From an uncultured Acidobacteriota bacterium (GTDB lineage Bacteria; Acidobacteriota; Thermoanaerobaculia; Multivoradales; SZUA-115), in assembly GCA_937867335.1 (NCBI GenBank), contig CALMKX010000322.1:1-35079 (forward strand): a DNA stretch of 35,079 bases, given 5' to 3'. Both the position numbers and the translations under genes were made by a program. Positions 18,340-25,366 of this stretch are shown here, piece by piece. Under the pieces are notes generated by a model, which saw only the letters and a list, made by a program, of their open reading frames with translations, did no database searches and was not told the origin of the DNA. How positions within the stretch are numbered: the stretch's first letter is position 1; each line of letters begins with the position of its first letter.

Positions 18340-19590
18340 ATGAAGTTCCAACGGCATCCGTACTTCTCCGCGAGCGCTACCCGGGCCCTGGCCGTGGCCC
18401 TGATCCTGGCCCTCGGCCAGGTGGGAGCGGCCGCAGCCCTCGACCTGCCGGCCAGCGGCCAGACCACGGCCTACCCCGCCGACAAGAACGACGCCATCCC
18501 CGGCGCCGTGGCCGTGCCGGACGACGGCACTCTGCAGGCGGGGGCGAACCTCTCCTACGTCGACAACGGCGACGGCACCGTCACCGACCTCACCACCGGC
18601 CTGATGTGGGAGAAGAAGGGCGACAACGGCGGCCTCCACGACAAGGACAACGCCTACGCCTGGAGCGGCAGCGGCACCCAGGAAACCGTCTGGGACTGGC
18701 TCGACGACGTCAACGTCGAGGGCGGCACCGGCTTCGCCGGCTACAACGACTGGCGGATTCCCAACGCCAAAGAGCTCGAGAGCCTGGTGGACTTCCAGCA
18801 GAGTCCGCCGATGATCTCGGTTCCGTTCCACGCCGGCTGCGTGGCCGGGGTGAGCGCGCTCCAGGGCAGCTGCACCGCAGTCGCGGTCTACGCTTCCTCC
18901 ACCACCTGGGCGCGCAGCACCGGCATGGCCTGGGGCGTGTCCTTCTACGAGGGCCTGCTCTTTCCCTACGACAAGACCTCCGGCCTGCGGGTGCGAGCCG
19001 TGCGCGGCGGAGCCTCCGGCCCCGGCGGCTTCCCCGCAACCGGCCAGACCACGGCCTACACCGCCAACAAGAACGACGGCATCCCCGGCGCCGTCGCCGT
19101 GCCGGACGACGGCACCCTGCGAGCGGGCTCGCCGCTCTCTTTCACCGACAACGGCAACGGCACGCTGACCGACAACAACACCGGCCTGGTCTGGGAGAAG
19201 AAGGGCGACGGCGGCGGCCTGCACGACAAGGACAACTCGTACTGGTGGACCGGCAACGGTATTGAGGAGACCGTCTGGGACTGGTTGGACGACATCAACC
19301 AGGAAGGCTTCGGCGGCTTCGCCGACTGGCGCCTCCCCAACGCCCGCGAGCTCTTGAGCATTGCCAACTTCCAGAACCAGTGGGCCCTCCCCGCGGCTTT
19401 CAACAGCGGCTGCTCCCCCGGCGTCTCGCCGCTCTCCGGCAGCTGCGCCTTCCTCGGCTCCTACTGGACCTCGACCACCCGAGCTTCCTCCGGTTTCTCG
19501 GCCTGGTACGCGGACCTCTACGGCGGCCTGGCCCCCTACTTCAAGGCCACCAATTTCCGAACTCGAGCGGTGCGCGGCGGCACGCCGTAG
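18340..19590 (+). CDS. Secreted protein with two tandem DUF1566 domains
   Basis: 416 residues from the ATG at 18340, with GAGGA about 8 bases upstream and a signal peptide (to about residue 34, ending AAALDLPAS). Two halves repeat each other: about 37-228 and 231-416. Each begins with TGQTTAY-A-KNDxIPGAVAVPD, continues with GLxWEKKGDxGGLHDKDN, ETVWDWLDD, DWR-PNA-EL, and a Cys pair (GC-PGVS-L-GSC), and ends with R-RAVRGG. This is the DUF1566 (Lcl C-terminal) pattern, found in exported proteins of unknown role with a C-type-lectin-like or FGE-like fold. There is one Cys pair per repeat. A binding or adhesive surface role is a guess. Confidence 0.88.
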   Translation: MKFQRHPYFSASATRALAVALILALGQVGAAAALDLPASGQTTAYPADKNDAIPGAVAVPDDGTLQAGANLSYVDNGDGTVTDLTTGLMWEKKGDNGGLHDKDNAYAWSGSGTQETVWDWLDDVNVEGGTGFAGYNDWRIPNAKELESLVDFQQSPPMISVPFHAGCVAGVSALQGSCTAVAVYASSTTWARSTGMAWGVSFYEGLLFPYDKTSGLRVRAVRGGASGPGGFPATGQTTAYTANKNDGIPGAVAVPDDGTLRAGSPLSFTDNGNGTLTDNNTGLVWEKKGDGGGLHDKDNSYWWTGNGIEETVWDWLDDINQEGFGGFADWRLPNARELLSIANFQNQWALPAAFNSGCSPGVSPLSGSCAFLGSYWTSTTRASSGFSAWYADLYGGLAPYFKATNFRTRAVRGGTP

Positions 19591-19639
19591 CCCACCCAGT
19601 CGATCCCCAACTCAACTTGCGAACCACGAGGACAAGACC

Positions 19640-20353
19640 ATGAACACCCACAAGACCTTTGCCGCGATCGCGGCGTCGATCCTTACGCTGATGGCCTTTT
19701 CTGCCGAGGCCCAGGCCAACCCCCGAGTCGTCGCGCCGGGCGAGAAATGGGCCGGCCATTCCTATCCCGAACTCGCCAGCGCCTGGACCAACTGGCTGGT
19801 GCTCGAGCCGATCGCGACCAACCCGGCTTTCGATCCCGACGGCAGCTTCTGCGGCCTCAACCAGGAGGGCGACGTCTGGTTCCTGGCCAGCACCTTCGGC
19901 GGCGTGGCCGACCGCACCTGCGAGATTCCCGCCGGCAAAGGCATCTTCCTTTCGCTGGGCGGCGTCTTCGTGAGCTTCGCGCCCGAATTCCCCTCCCAGG
20001 GAGACCCTTGCCTCGCCCTGGGATCGACCGTCGAGCAGGTGCGCTGCGACGTGAACAACGACGTACCCGTGGCCCCGAACGTCGCCTTCTCGGTGACGAT
20101 CGACGGCCGGCCCCTCGAGGACCTCACCGCCTTCCGCGCCCAGAGCGAGCCCGGCGGCTTCACGCTGCGAGTCCCGGATCCCTCCTTCCTCACCGACCTC
20201 GGCCTGCCCGCCGGCAACCGCCACCCGGCGGTAGCGGACGGCTACTTCCTCTTCCTGAAGCCCCTCCGCCCCGGCACCCACTCGCTCCAGCTGCGGATGA
20301 CCAACCCTGATCAATCGGTTCTCGGGGTGAACTACACCTTGATCATCCCCTGA
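19640..20353 (+). CDS. Secreted protein of unknown function
   Basis: 237 residues from the ATG at 19640, with GAGGA about 8 bases upstream. Signal peptide 1-27 (FAAIAASILTLMAFSAEAQA). The sequence has WAGHSYPELASAWTNWL, NPAFDPDGSFCGLNQEG, DVWFLASTFGG, and DRTCEIPAGKGIFLSLGG. The combination of a W-x-W helix, DxxGxxC-xxQxGxVWFL and RxCxIPAGKxxFF is one I have seen in uncharacterised exported proteins of soil bacteria. No enzyme motif is apparent. Four cysteines could form two disulphides. Start and length look complete. Confidence 0.8.
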   Translation: MNTHKTFAAIAASILTLMAFSAEAQANPRVVAPGEKWAGHSYPELASAWTNWLVLEPIATNPAFDPDGSFCGLNQEGDVWFLASTFGGVADRTCEIPAGKGIFLSLGGVFVSFAPEFPSQGDPCLALGSTVEQVRCDVNNDVPVAPNVAFSVTIDGRPLEDLTAFRAQSEPGGFTLRVPDPSFLTDLGLPAGNRHPAVADGYFLFLKPLRPGTHSLQLRMTNPDQSVLGVNYTLIIP

Positions 20354-20354
20354 C

Positions 20355-20381
20355 CGAGCCTCGAGCCTCGAGCCTCGAGCC
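20355..20381. repeat. Short tandem repeat (CGAGCCT, about four units)
   Basis: The heptamer CGAGCCT occurs three times in full at 20355-20375, followed by a partial fourth copy, directly after the stop of the preceding gene. Confidence 0.8.
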
Positions 20382-20400
20382 CGGCCCGCCAGGGCCGGGC
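20379..20400 (+). terminator. GC-rich hairpin after the secreted protein gene
   Basis: GCCCGGCCC (20379-20387) pairs with GGGCCGGGC (20392-20400) around GCCA: nine perfect pairs. The 3' flank TTCCGCCTTT is only moderately T-rich. Likely a terminator or mRNA-stabilising hairpin. Confidence 0.55.
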
Positions 20401-20682
20401 TTCCGCCTTTCCCGGCTGCCTTTTCGAACTCTCGAGTGGGGGCGTCGGTTGCCGGTTGGGGGTGCTGGGTTTACCGGGTGCACCGATTCGGGGGAGGTCC
20501 ACCCACCGGCGCTCCGGCAACAGCGAGTCAGGTCGGAGGGCCGTGCTACGAGCCGCCGCCGAGTCCGAAGCTCGGGCTGTCGGAGCCCGCAACCCTCTAG
20601 CCCGGGCCACGTAGAAGAAGTCCATGGAATTCTCTCACCGATCGGGCCCGAGGCTTCCCCGCGCCTCGAGGAGGTTGCCGTG
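20401..20682. other. Intergenic region, no gene seen
   Basis: About 280 bases between the hairpin and the next start. I see no convincing ORF, tRNA or known riboswitch core. It should hold the promoter of the TPR-like gene; GAGGAGG near its 3' end is that gene's ribosome site. Confidence 0.5.
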
Positions 20683-21558
20683 ATGCGAACCTTTTCTTCT
20701 CTCGCCTTGGGTTTCGTCCTGCTCGTAGGTGGCTTCGCCGCTTTGGCCGCATCGCCGCCCAGCAAGCCTGGCCCGGGCCCAGAGACGACGGGCGCGGCGG
20801 GGGCTCCACCACTGTCGGAGCTGGTTCAGCAGATCATGACCGCCGACTACGCCGGAGATCGCGCGGCCCTCGATCGTCTCTTCGTGAAGGCCGAGGGCTA
20901 TCTCGGGCACAAGGCTGTGGAGTCCCGCGTGCGCTACTGGAGAGGTTTCGCCAAGTGGCGCCGATCGATCAACGGGGCCAACGAGACTCCCACGCCCACC
21001 GACCTCGTGTCCGACCTCGACCTCGCCGTCGTTGAGCTGCGGCGTTCGGGCGAACTCGATCCGAGCTTCGTCGATGCTCGCATCGGCGAGATGCAATGCC
21101 TGGGGCTGATCCTCTTCTTCGATCACGAGCGCGCGGCCGACGCGACGCTGGTCGCCCGGCTGCGTGCCCTGCTCGCGGAGCTCAAGGGCTCCGCGGCGGA
21201 CAACCCTCGCTACGTGTGGGCCTGGGGGATGGCCTACTTCAGCGCACCGCCGGAGCGGGGTGGAGGCCCGGCCAACGTCATCGCCGCCTACTTGAAGGCG
21301 CTCGAAGGCGTCCGCCACGGCGCCGGCAAGCCCACCACGGCGCTGGACCCGGCTTGGGGCGAGGCGGAGCTGAACGTCAACCTGGCCTATTCCTACCTGA
21401 ACCAGCCTTCGCCGGACCTGGCCTTGGCCAAGAAGTACGTCGACCAGGCCCTGGCCATCGTCCCTGACTGGCACTACGCCCGAGACATCCTGCGGCCCCA
21501 GATCGAGGCAGCCGAGAAGAAGGCGCAGACAGGCACCCCGGGATCGGGACGCAATTGA
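20683..21558 (+). CDS. Secreted or periplasmic TPR-like protein
   Basis: 291 residues from the ATG at 20683, chosen because GAGGAGG lies just upstream and a signal peptide follows (1-23, LALGFVLLVGGFAALA). A longer in-frame extension to 20449 has no support. The mature protein is helical, with TPR-like helices: DRLFVKAEGYLGHKAVESRV, DLVSDLDLAVVELRRSGELDPSF, VIAAYLKALEG, and LAKKYVDQALAIVPDWHYARD near the C-terminus. No catalytic motif is visible. It is likely a protein-interaction scaffold. It is the last plus-strand gene before the Rhs island. Confidence 0.8.
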   Translation: MRTFSSLALGFVLLVGGFAALAASPPSKPGPGPETTGAAGAPPLSELVQQIMTADYAGDRAALDRLFVKAEGYLGHKAVESRVRYWRGFAKWRRSINGANETPTPTDLVSDLDLAVVELRRSGELDPSFVDARIGEMQCLGLILFFDHERAADATLVARLRALLAELKGSAADNPRYVWAWGMAYFSAPPERGGGPANVIAAYLKALEGVRHGAGKPTTALDPAWGEAELNVNLAYSYLNQPSPDLALAKKYVDQALAIVPDWHYARDILRPQIEAAEKKAQTGTPGSGRN

Positions 21559-21791
21559 AAATCTTGTAAATTGGAGGGAAGACTTCCAATCAGCATGGAT
21601 CACTCCCCCGAGACCTCGTCACCCAGGTCGAGACATCCGTAGCGGAGTGTCCTGCAACTGCGATCCTTGGACCACGGCGGTGCGGCAGGAGCACCGGTTT
21701 AGCACCCAAAACTATCAGCGCCACTAGGCCCAAGCCCTCTTCAGTACGGCCAGGCCTGCAGCCACTGATCTCCTGCCAAGACGGCATCCTG
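21559..21791. other. Junction of the Rhs island, no gene seen
   Basis: About 230 bases between the TPR-like gene and the Rhs core fragment. Composition becomes less GC-rich here. I see no supported gene. It may contain degraded Rhs tip sequence continuing from the frameshifted fragment. Confidence 0.5.
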
Positions 21792-21930
21792 GTCCACCGA
21801 AAAAACCGCCCCAAGAGCGGGCTGTAGAACCTCGCGTGCATGTAGTCGAGGTCATCGGCCGCGCCTGCCGCGCTGGCGAGGTCTCTTTCGTGGCCGGTGA
21901 ACTCCATGGGTTCGGTGTCTTGGTTGAAGA
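21792..21930 (-). pseudogene. Frameshifted fragment of Rhs core, near-identical to 26061-26199
   Basis: On the minus strand this encodes NQDTEPMEFTGHERDLASA and MHARFYSPLLGRFF, the conserved end of an Rhs core, matching the intact Rhs gene almost base for base with only a few substitutions. One base is missing within the A-run near 21801, so SVDSA of the intact protein becomes RWTR and the frame is lost. There is no start and no DPxGL end. It is a remnant of another Rhs gene or of a displaced tip cassette. Confidence 0.8.
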
Positions 21931-21975
21931 GGGTTCTGGGGCAGAGCAGCGGCTGGCCCCCAGGCACCGCGGCCC

Positions 21976-22410
21976 TCACCCTTTCCGCCAGAACCGCCAC
22001 GAGCGCTTCTCGGGCTCCGCTTCGGCTGGCGGAAGGCTTGCGATCAGATGCACCACGTCGGCCACCGTCTTGGCTTCGAAGGCCGCCTCGGGCGTGGGCC
22101 GGGCGCGGCCACAAGTGTCGGCCAGGCCCTCGACGAGGTCGACATGATCTTCGTCGACGTAACCATAGACCTCTGCCAGGCTGTCGCCAGGCAGCACGGG
22201 AAGCGGGCGAGCCAGCGAGCTGTTCGAGATATCGTCGTAGACCACTTCGGCCACCTCAGTAAGCCCCGGTTCCGAGAAAGCAGAGAAGAAGTCCTCGCGT
22301 GTGACCCCCAAGCGTTTCCTCTTGAACCACCAATCGTGAACAAAGCCGTTGGCCAGACCCCACAGCAGGACCACCACTGTGCAGGCCAGTACGAGAAGAA
22401 ACGTCTTCAC
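21976..22410 (-). CDS. Candidate immunity protein for the displaced Rhs tip, membrane-anchored
   Basis: 144 residues. The GTG at 22410 overlaps the stop of the upstream Rhs tip (GTGA), a coupling typical of toxin-immunity pairs. Residues 1-22 form a membrane helix (FLLVLACTVVVLLWGLANG), followed by an acidic soluble domain (EPGLTEVAEVVYDD, EDHVDLVEGLAD) and a short basic C-terminus. I do not recognise the family. A membrane-located immunity protein would fit a membrane-acting toxin; this is inference from position and topology. Confidence 0.65.
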   Translation of the reverse strand: MKTFLLVLACTVVVLLWGLANGFVHDWWFKRKRLGVTREDFFSAFSEPGLTEVAEVVYDDISNSSLARPLPVLPGDSLAEVYGYVDEDHVDLVEGLADTCGRARPTPEAAFEAKTVADVVHLIASLPPAEAEPEKRSWRFWRKG

Positions 22411-23129
22411 CGGCGCCCTCCAGTTAAGGGGTCCCGCTGCCGGGCGCAGCGCCCTATCAAGGCTGCATCAATGGCTAGAACTGCGTCTCCAATGTAGGGA
22501 ATGGCTCTCCCTAGCGCGCCGCCGAGCGTTTTGGTCTTCGCTATGCTGCCAAGGAAGGTGAAGTTTCTGACTTGCCGCGGCAGCCTGAAGGGCAGGAGGT
22601 CTCGGAACACCACCGAGGCGATGGAAGTACCTCTGGTGGCACCGCCGAGTTTGGCTCGAGTTGGGACGAGTCTGGCGCCAGCAGCTTCAAGTGAGACGCC
22701 TGCTCCAGCAAGCCCATAGTAACTCTCCGTACGCTTCTTCACACACTCGGCAAACGAGTCAAACGCTGAGCAGTACTCTGCTTCGTCCTCCGCCGCCACG
22801 GGTTCAGCCGTGAGATCGCCCAGAAACTCGCGCTGCAGTTGAGCGCCGGTTCGTGGGTTTCGGATGTAGATCGGATTCAGAGTGATCTCGATGGTTTCGA
22901 TCTCCGGGGCCTTGGCGCTCGCTCCGGGTTCGTCCTGGCAGTGGAGGTTACCGCTGTCGTCCAGGGTGCACTGGAGCTGGAGGCCCTGTGGGTCGGTGTA
23001 GCGAAGCGGGCTCGCCTCCACGTAGGAGTACAGGTTCCAGGATCGGGGAAAATCCGGCTCTCTGTGGCCACCATACCCACCGCCGCCCGCCGAACTCCAT
23101 ACTTGGAGTTCCTCAATGGATGCTGGCAT
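22407..23129 (-). CDS. Displaced (orphan) Rhs C-terminal tip with toxin-like domain
   Basis: 240 residues from the ATG at 23129. Residues 27-50 are the terminal Rhs core (FPRSWNLYSYVEASPLRY then TDPQGL), homologous to SWNRYAYVMASPLRYADPTGL in the complete Rhs protein. The rest (51-240) is unrelated to the tip of the complete protein. It contains a Cys pair, a Gly/Ala-rich amphipathic stretch (YYGLAGAGVSLEAAGARLV) and, near the C-terminus, GRAIPYIGDAVLAIDAALIG, suggesting a membrane-associating helix. It has no signal peptide and no full core, so on its own it is unlikely to be delivered. It is probably silent until recombined onto a complete Rhs gene. Confidence 0.75.
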   Translation of the reverse strand: MPASIEELQVWSSAGGGGYGGHREPDFPRSWNLYSYVEASPLRYTDPQGLQLQCTLDDSGNLHCQDEPGASAKAPEIETIEITLNPIYIRNPRTGAQLQREFLGDLTAEPVAAEDEAEYCSAFDSFAECVKKRTESYYGLAGAGVSLEAAGARLVPTRAKLGGATRGTSIASVVFRDLLPFRLPRQVRNFTFLGSIAKTKTLGGALGRAIPYIGDAVLAIDAALIGRCARQRDPLTGGRR

Positions 23130-23167
23130 GGGCGGCCAACTGGCTCTTCACAGCAGATTCTGATGCC

Positions 23168-23662
23168 TTATCGGCTATTCGAGGCCCACAGCTGTAGCCA
23201 CGACTGCCCTGAGTAAACAGCGTCGTAGTCCAGGCAGGTTACCCAACGCTGGCAGCAGTCTCCCCGCTTGCCGTCTTGCCCAAGAGAGATGACGACGAGC
23301 TGCCCGGTCTTCGACTCTCGCTTGAAGAGCAGAGCGTGGCTCCATCTGTCGTTGGCCGACTCCTGTGGGCGGCGGTACTTCTTGAGAGTGCTGGCGACTG
23401 CGAGCGAGTTGACCTCTGGCGGGCTCTCGGCTTGTGTCAACTGATAGAGGTCAATCATCCGGGTAGCGGTTACATTGATTTGTAGGCTCCTCCTGATGGC
23501 GAGCCCACGAGAGGCAGCCCACGCTGCAGCGAGCACAATAGCGAGGGTAGCAGTGCCAAGGAGCCATCGTCGTTGGCGGCGAGGTGCCTCACTTGCAAGA
23601 GAGACAGTGGCTCTAAAGAAGCGGAGCTTGAGGGAAGCACCTCCAGGGGAGAAGAGCTTCAA
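23168..23662 (-). CDS. Small membrane protein with a GspG-like C-terminal region
   Basis: About 164 residues if the TTG at 23662 is the start; the frame is open only nine codons further, with no ATG or GTG. One membrane helix at about 32-50 (WLLGTATLAIVLAAAWAA). After it come a helix with MIDLYQLTQAESPPEV and then DRWSHALLFKRESKTGQLVVISLGQDGK, resembling the C-terminal beta-sheet of type II pseudopilins (DxWGxPL-Y, VxSxGxDG). The N-terminal prepilin cleavage motif is not present. Its place between toxin modules suggests an accessory or cargo gene; the role is unknown. Confidence 0.5.
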   Translation of the reverse strand: MKLFSPGGASLKLRFFRATVSLASEAPRRQRRWLLGTATLAIVLAAAWAASRGLAIRRSLQINVTATRMIDLYQLTQAESPPEVNSLAVASTLKKYRRPQESANDRWSHALLFKRESKTGQLVVISLGQDGKRGDCCQRWVTCLDYDAVYSGQSWLQLWASNSR

Positions 23663-23731
23663 CGCTGCGCAGACCGGCGTATTGTTCTACTGTTCATAGC
23701 CAGGGCAAAGAGCATTGAGAGTGAAGTGTTG

Positions 23732-24211
23732 TCAAGGCTCCTTAGCGCTATCGTGGGAGTCAGGAAGCAAGAGGCTTGTCGCCTGCTCGCGAATCGCGAC
23801 TTCCAAGGCTGGCCGGAAATCGGGCCGGTCCTCCCACTCGCTGGCCGCATAGATGAAAGGGTCGAGCTCGGGGAAGATCTCGGCCCTCGAGGCGCCGCAG
23901 AGCTGCCAGATCGCCCTCGCGCCCTGATAGGGAGTGAGAGCTCCCGACAGGATCTCACTCGCAGCTTGCCGGGCCAACAATAGAACAGCCTGCCGGTCAC
24001 TGGGTGGAAGGACCTTCAGCTCGGCGAGCACCCGCCCGAAGAGCGCTCTTGCCTCTCCGACTTCAATCGGAGTAAGGCCGGCGAGGATGCGTAAAGAAGG
24101 AGAGTCGAGCCCGTCCTCGAGGGCCTGGCACGCAACAGCCGGGAGGGACTCGGCCAGGAGAAGCCCCAAAGCGAGTTGGGCGGCCGTGATGGCCAAGTGG
24201 TGAACACTCAT
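23732..24211 (-). CDS. Hypothetical helical protein, possible orphan immunity protein
   Basis: 159 residues from the ATG at 24211; a GTG at 24298 in the same frame would add 29 residues, and neither start has an ideal ribosome site. All-helical, with LALGLLLAESLPAVACQALE, DSPSLRILAGL, and LTPYQGARAIWQL. This resembles small uncharacterised proteins found near polymorphic toxins. Function is unproven; candidate immunity is inferred from the island context. Confidence 0.55.
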   Translation of the reverse strand: MSVHHLAITAAQLALGLLLAESLPAVACQALEDGLDSPSLRILAGLTPIEVGEARALFGRVLAELKVLPPSDRQAVLLLARQAASEILSGALTPYQGARAIWQLCGASRAEIFPELDPFIYAASEWEDRPDFRPALEVAIREQATSLLLPDSHDSAKEP

Positions 24212-24338
24212 CGGAGTTGGAACGCCTCCCAAGAGATATACCAGGTCTATTCCGCGGTCGTTATCCTGGCGAGATGGGCCGAAGAAGCGGTCTGGCACGC
24301 GGAGCTCAGCGCCTCATCCACCAGAGCGCCACCGGCTT

Positions 24339-24857
24339 TCACCCATCGCCGTGACCTAGGGAAGGTTCCAGCAGCTCCTGCTGGTCAAGCGGCAGCTCCT
24401 CCTTGACGAGCACATTCTGGTTGAGCACCTGAAGGAAGGCCCGGGCGGCGTTGCTCGACTCGAGCTCGCTCAAGCAACCCGCAACTCCCCGTGCCGCTTC
24501 GGTCAGCAAAGAGCGCAGAGCCCGGCATGCCGCTTCGAAGTACGGCCTCCCCCGCGAGGGATTGTCTTGGTAGGCGTAGTAGTACCAGCCTAGCTCTAAG
24601 AGGGAGTCGATCGAGTTCGGGTTCAGGTCCAAAGCGGTGAGGAACGCCTGCTCAGCGTCAGCGAGTCCGAGGGGCAGTTTTTCAGAAGACAGAAGAACAG
24701 CTCTCCCCTTGGCGACCTGCTCGGTATCGCTCAGGCCTCTCTCGCTCTCTAGTTCTGACAAGCGAAGAACGGCCGCGTCGTACTGTGAACTCTCGAGCAA
24801 CTCTCGAACTTGCTTGGCCTCCCCGAGACGTCGCTCCGCGAAAGGGTATTGACTCAT
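24339..24857 (-). CDS. TPR-like protein in the Rhs island
   Basis: 172 residues from the ATG at 24857, with GAGGC about 9 bases upstream. Helical, with TPR-like segments: VRELLESSQYDAAVLRLSEL, AEQAFLTALDLNPNSIDSLL, LGWYYYAYQDNPSRGRPYF. No signal peptide. It may be an adaptor, chaperone or additional immunity protein of the toxin island; the sequence alone does not decide. Confidence 0.6.
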   Translation of the reverse strand: MSQYPFAERRLGEAKQVRELLESSQYDAAVLRLSELESERGLSDTEQVAKGRAVLLSSEKLPLGLADAEQAFLTALDLNPNSIDSLLELGWYYYAYQDNPSRGRPYFEAACRALRSLLTEAARGVAGCLSELESSNAARAFLQVLNQNVLVKEELPLDQQELLEPSLGHGDG

Positions 24858-24952
24858 TGTGGTGTGCCTCAGGCTTTCTCCGCAAGCTGAGTAGGAATGC
24901 TTTCGCCTTAATCTGGGTCGCGGAGTGAGCTCCAACCGCGAGGCTCAGTCAG

Positions 24953-25366
24953 TCAGGCAGGCTGGTCCGAAGCAGCTTCGAGCAGATTCCTCCAAAATAG
25001 AGCATTCTCGGGAGTGATCGGCAGGTTGATCTCAGGGCAGGCCCAGTCACTGAGTACGTCTGCCACAGCTTGACCGGCAGCGGAATCAGGATCCCACTCG
25101 AAGGTCTCTGACGCTAGCAGTGCAAAGGCGATCGCGCTCAACTGGGGCGAGAGTAGCTTCCCTGCAGCTAGGCCGTCACAGAGTAATAACAAGTGACTCG
25201 GCTGAACGTGAAAGGATTCGGGCATCTCTTCGATTCTGTAGCCGGTAGAACCTCCTTCACGTCGAAGCATGCTCGGTACTAGGAGAGCGAGCTCCTCGAT
25301 CGTGAGCTCCTGCAAGAAGAAGGATCTTAGGTCCAGTTCTCGAAGAGAACCGATGTTAGTAGACAT
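24953..25366 (-). CDS. Candidate immunity protein for the complete Rhs toxin
   Basis: 137 residues. The ATG at 25366 lies inside the end of the Rhs gene (11-base overlap with its stop at 25356), the usual arrangement for a cognate immunity gene. Soluble, acidic and leucine-rich: LQELTIEELALLVPSMLRRE, LLLLCDGLAAGKLLSPQLSA, ending in NALFWRNLLEAASDQ. No signal peptide or membrane helix, suggesting neutralisation of a cytoplasm-acting toxin. The family is not recognised; function is inferred from position. Confidence 0.65.
   Translation of the reverse strand: MSTNIGSLRELDLRSFFLQELTIEELALLVPSMLRREGGSTGYRIEEMPESFHVQPSHLLLLCDGLAAGKLLSPQLSAIAFALLASETFEWDPDSAAGQAVADVLSDWACPEINLPITPENALFWRNLLEAASDQPA

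Noticed and set aside
20401-20682. Possible riboswitch in the 280-base gap
   Set aside because: Several short G-rich and C-rich segments can pair, but no known riboswitch core (cobalamin, TPP, SAM, glycine) is recognisable.
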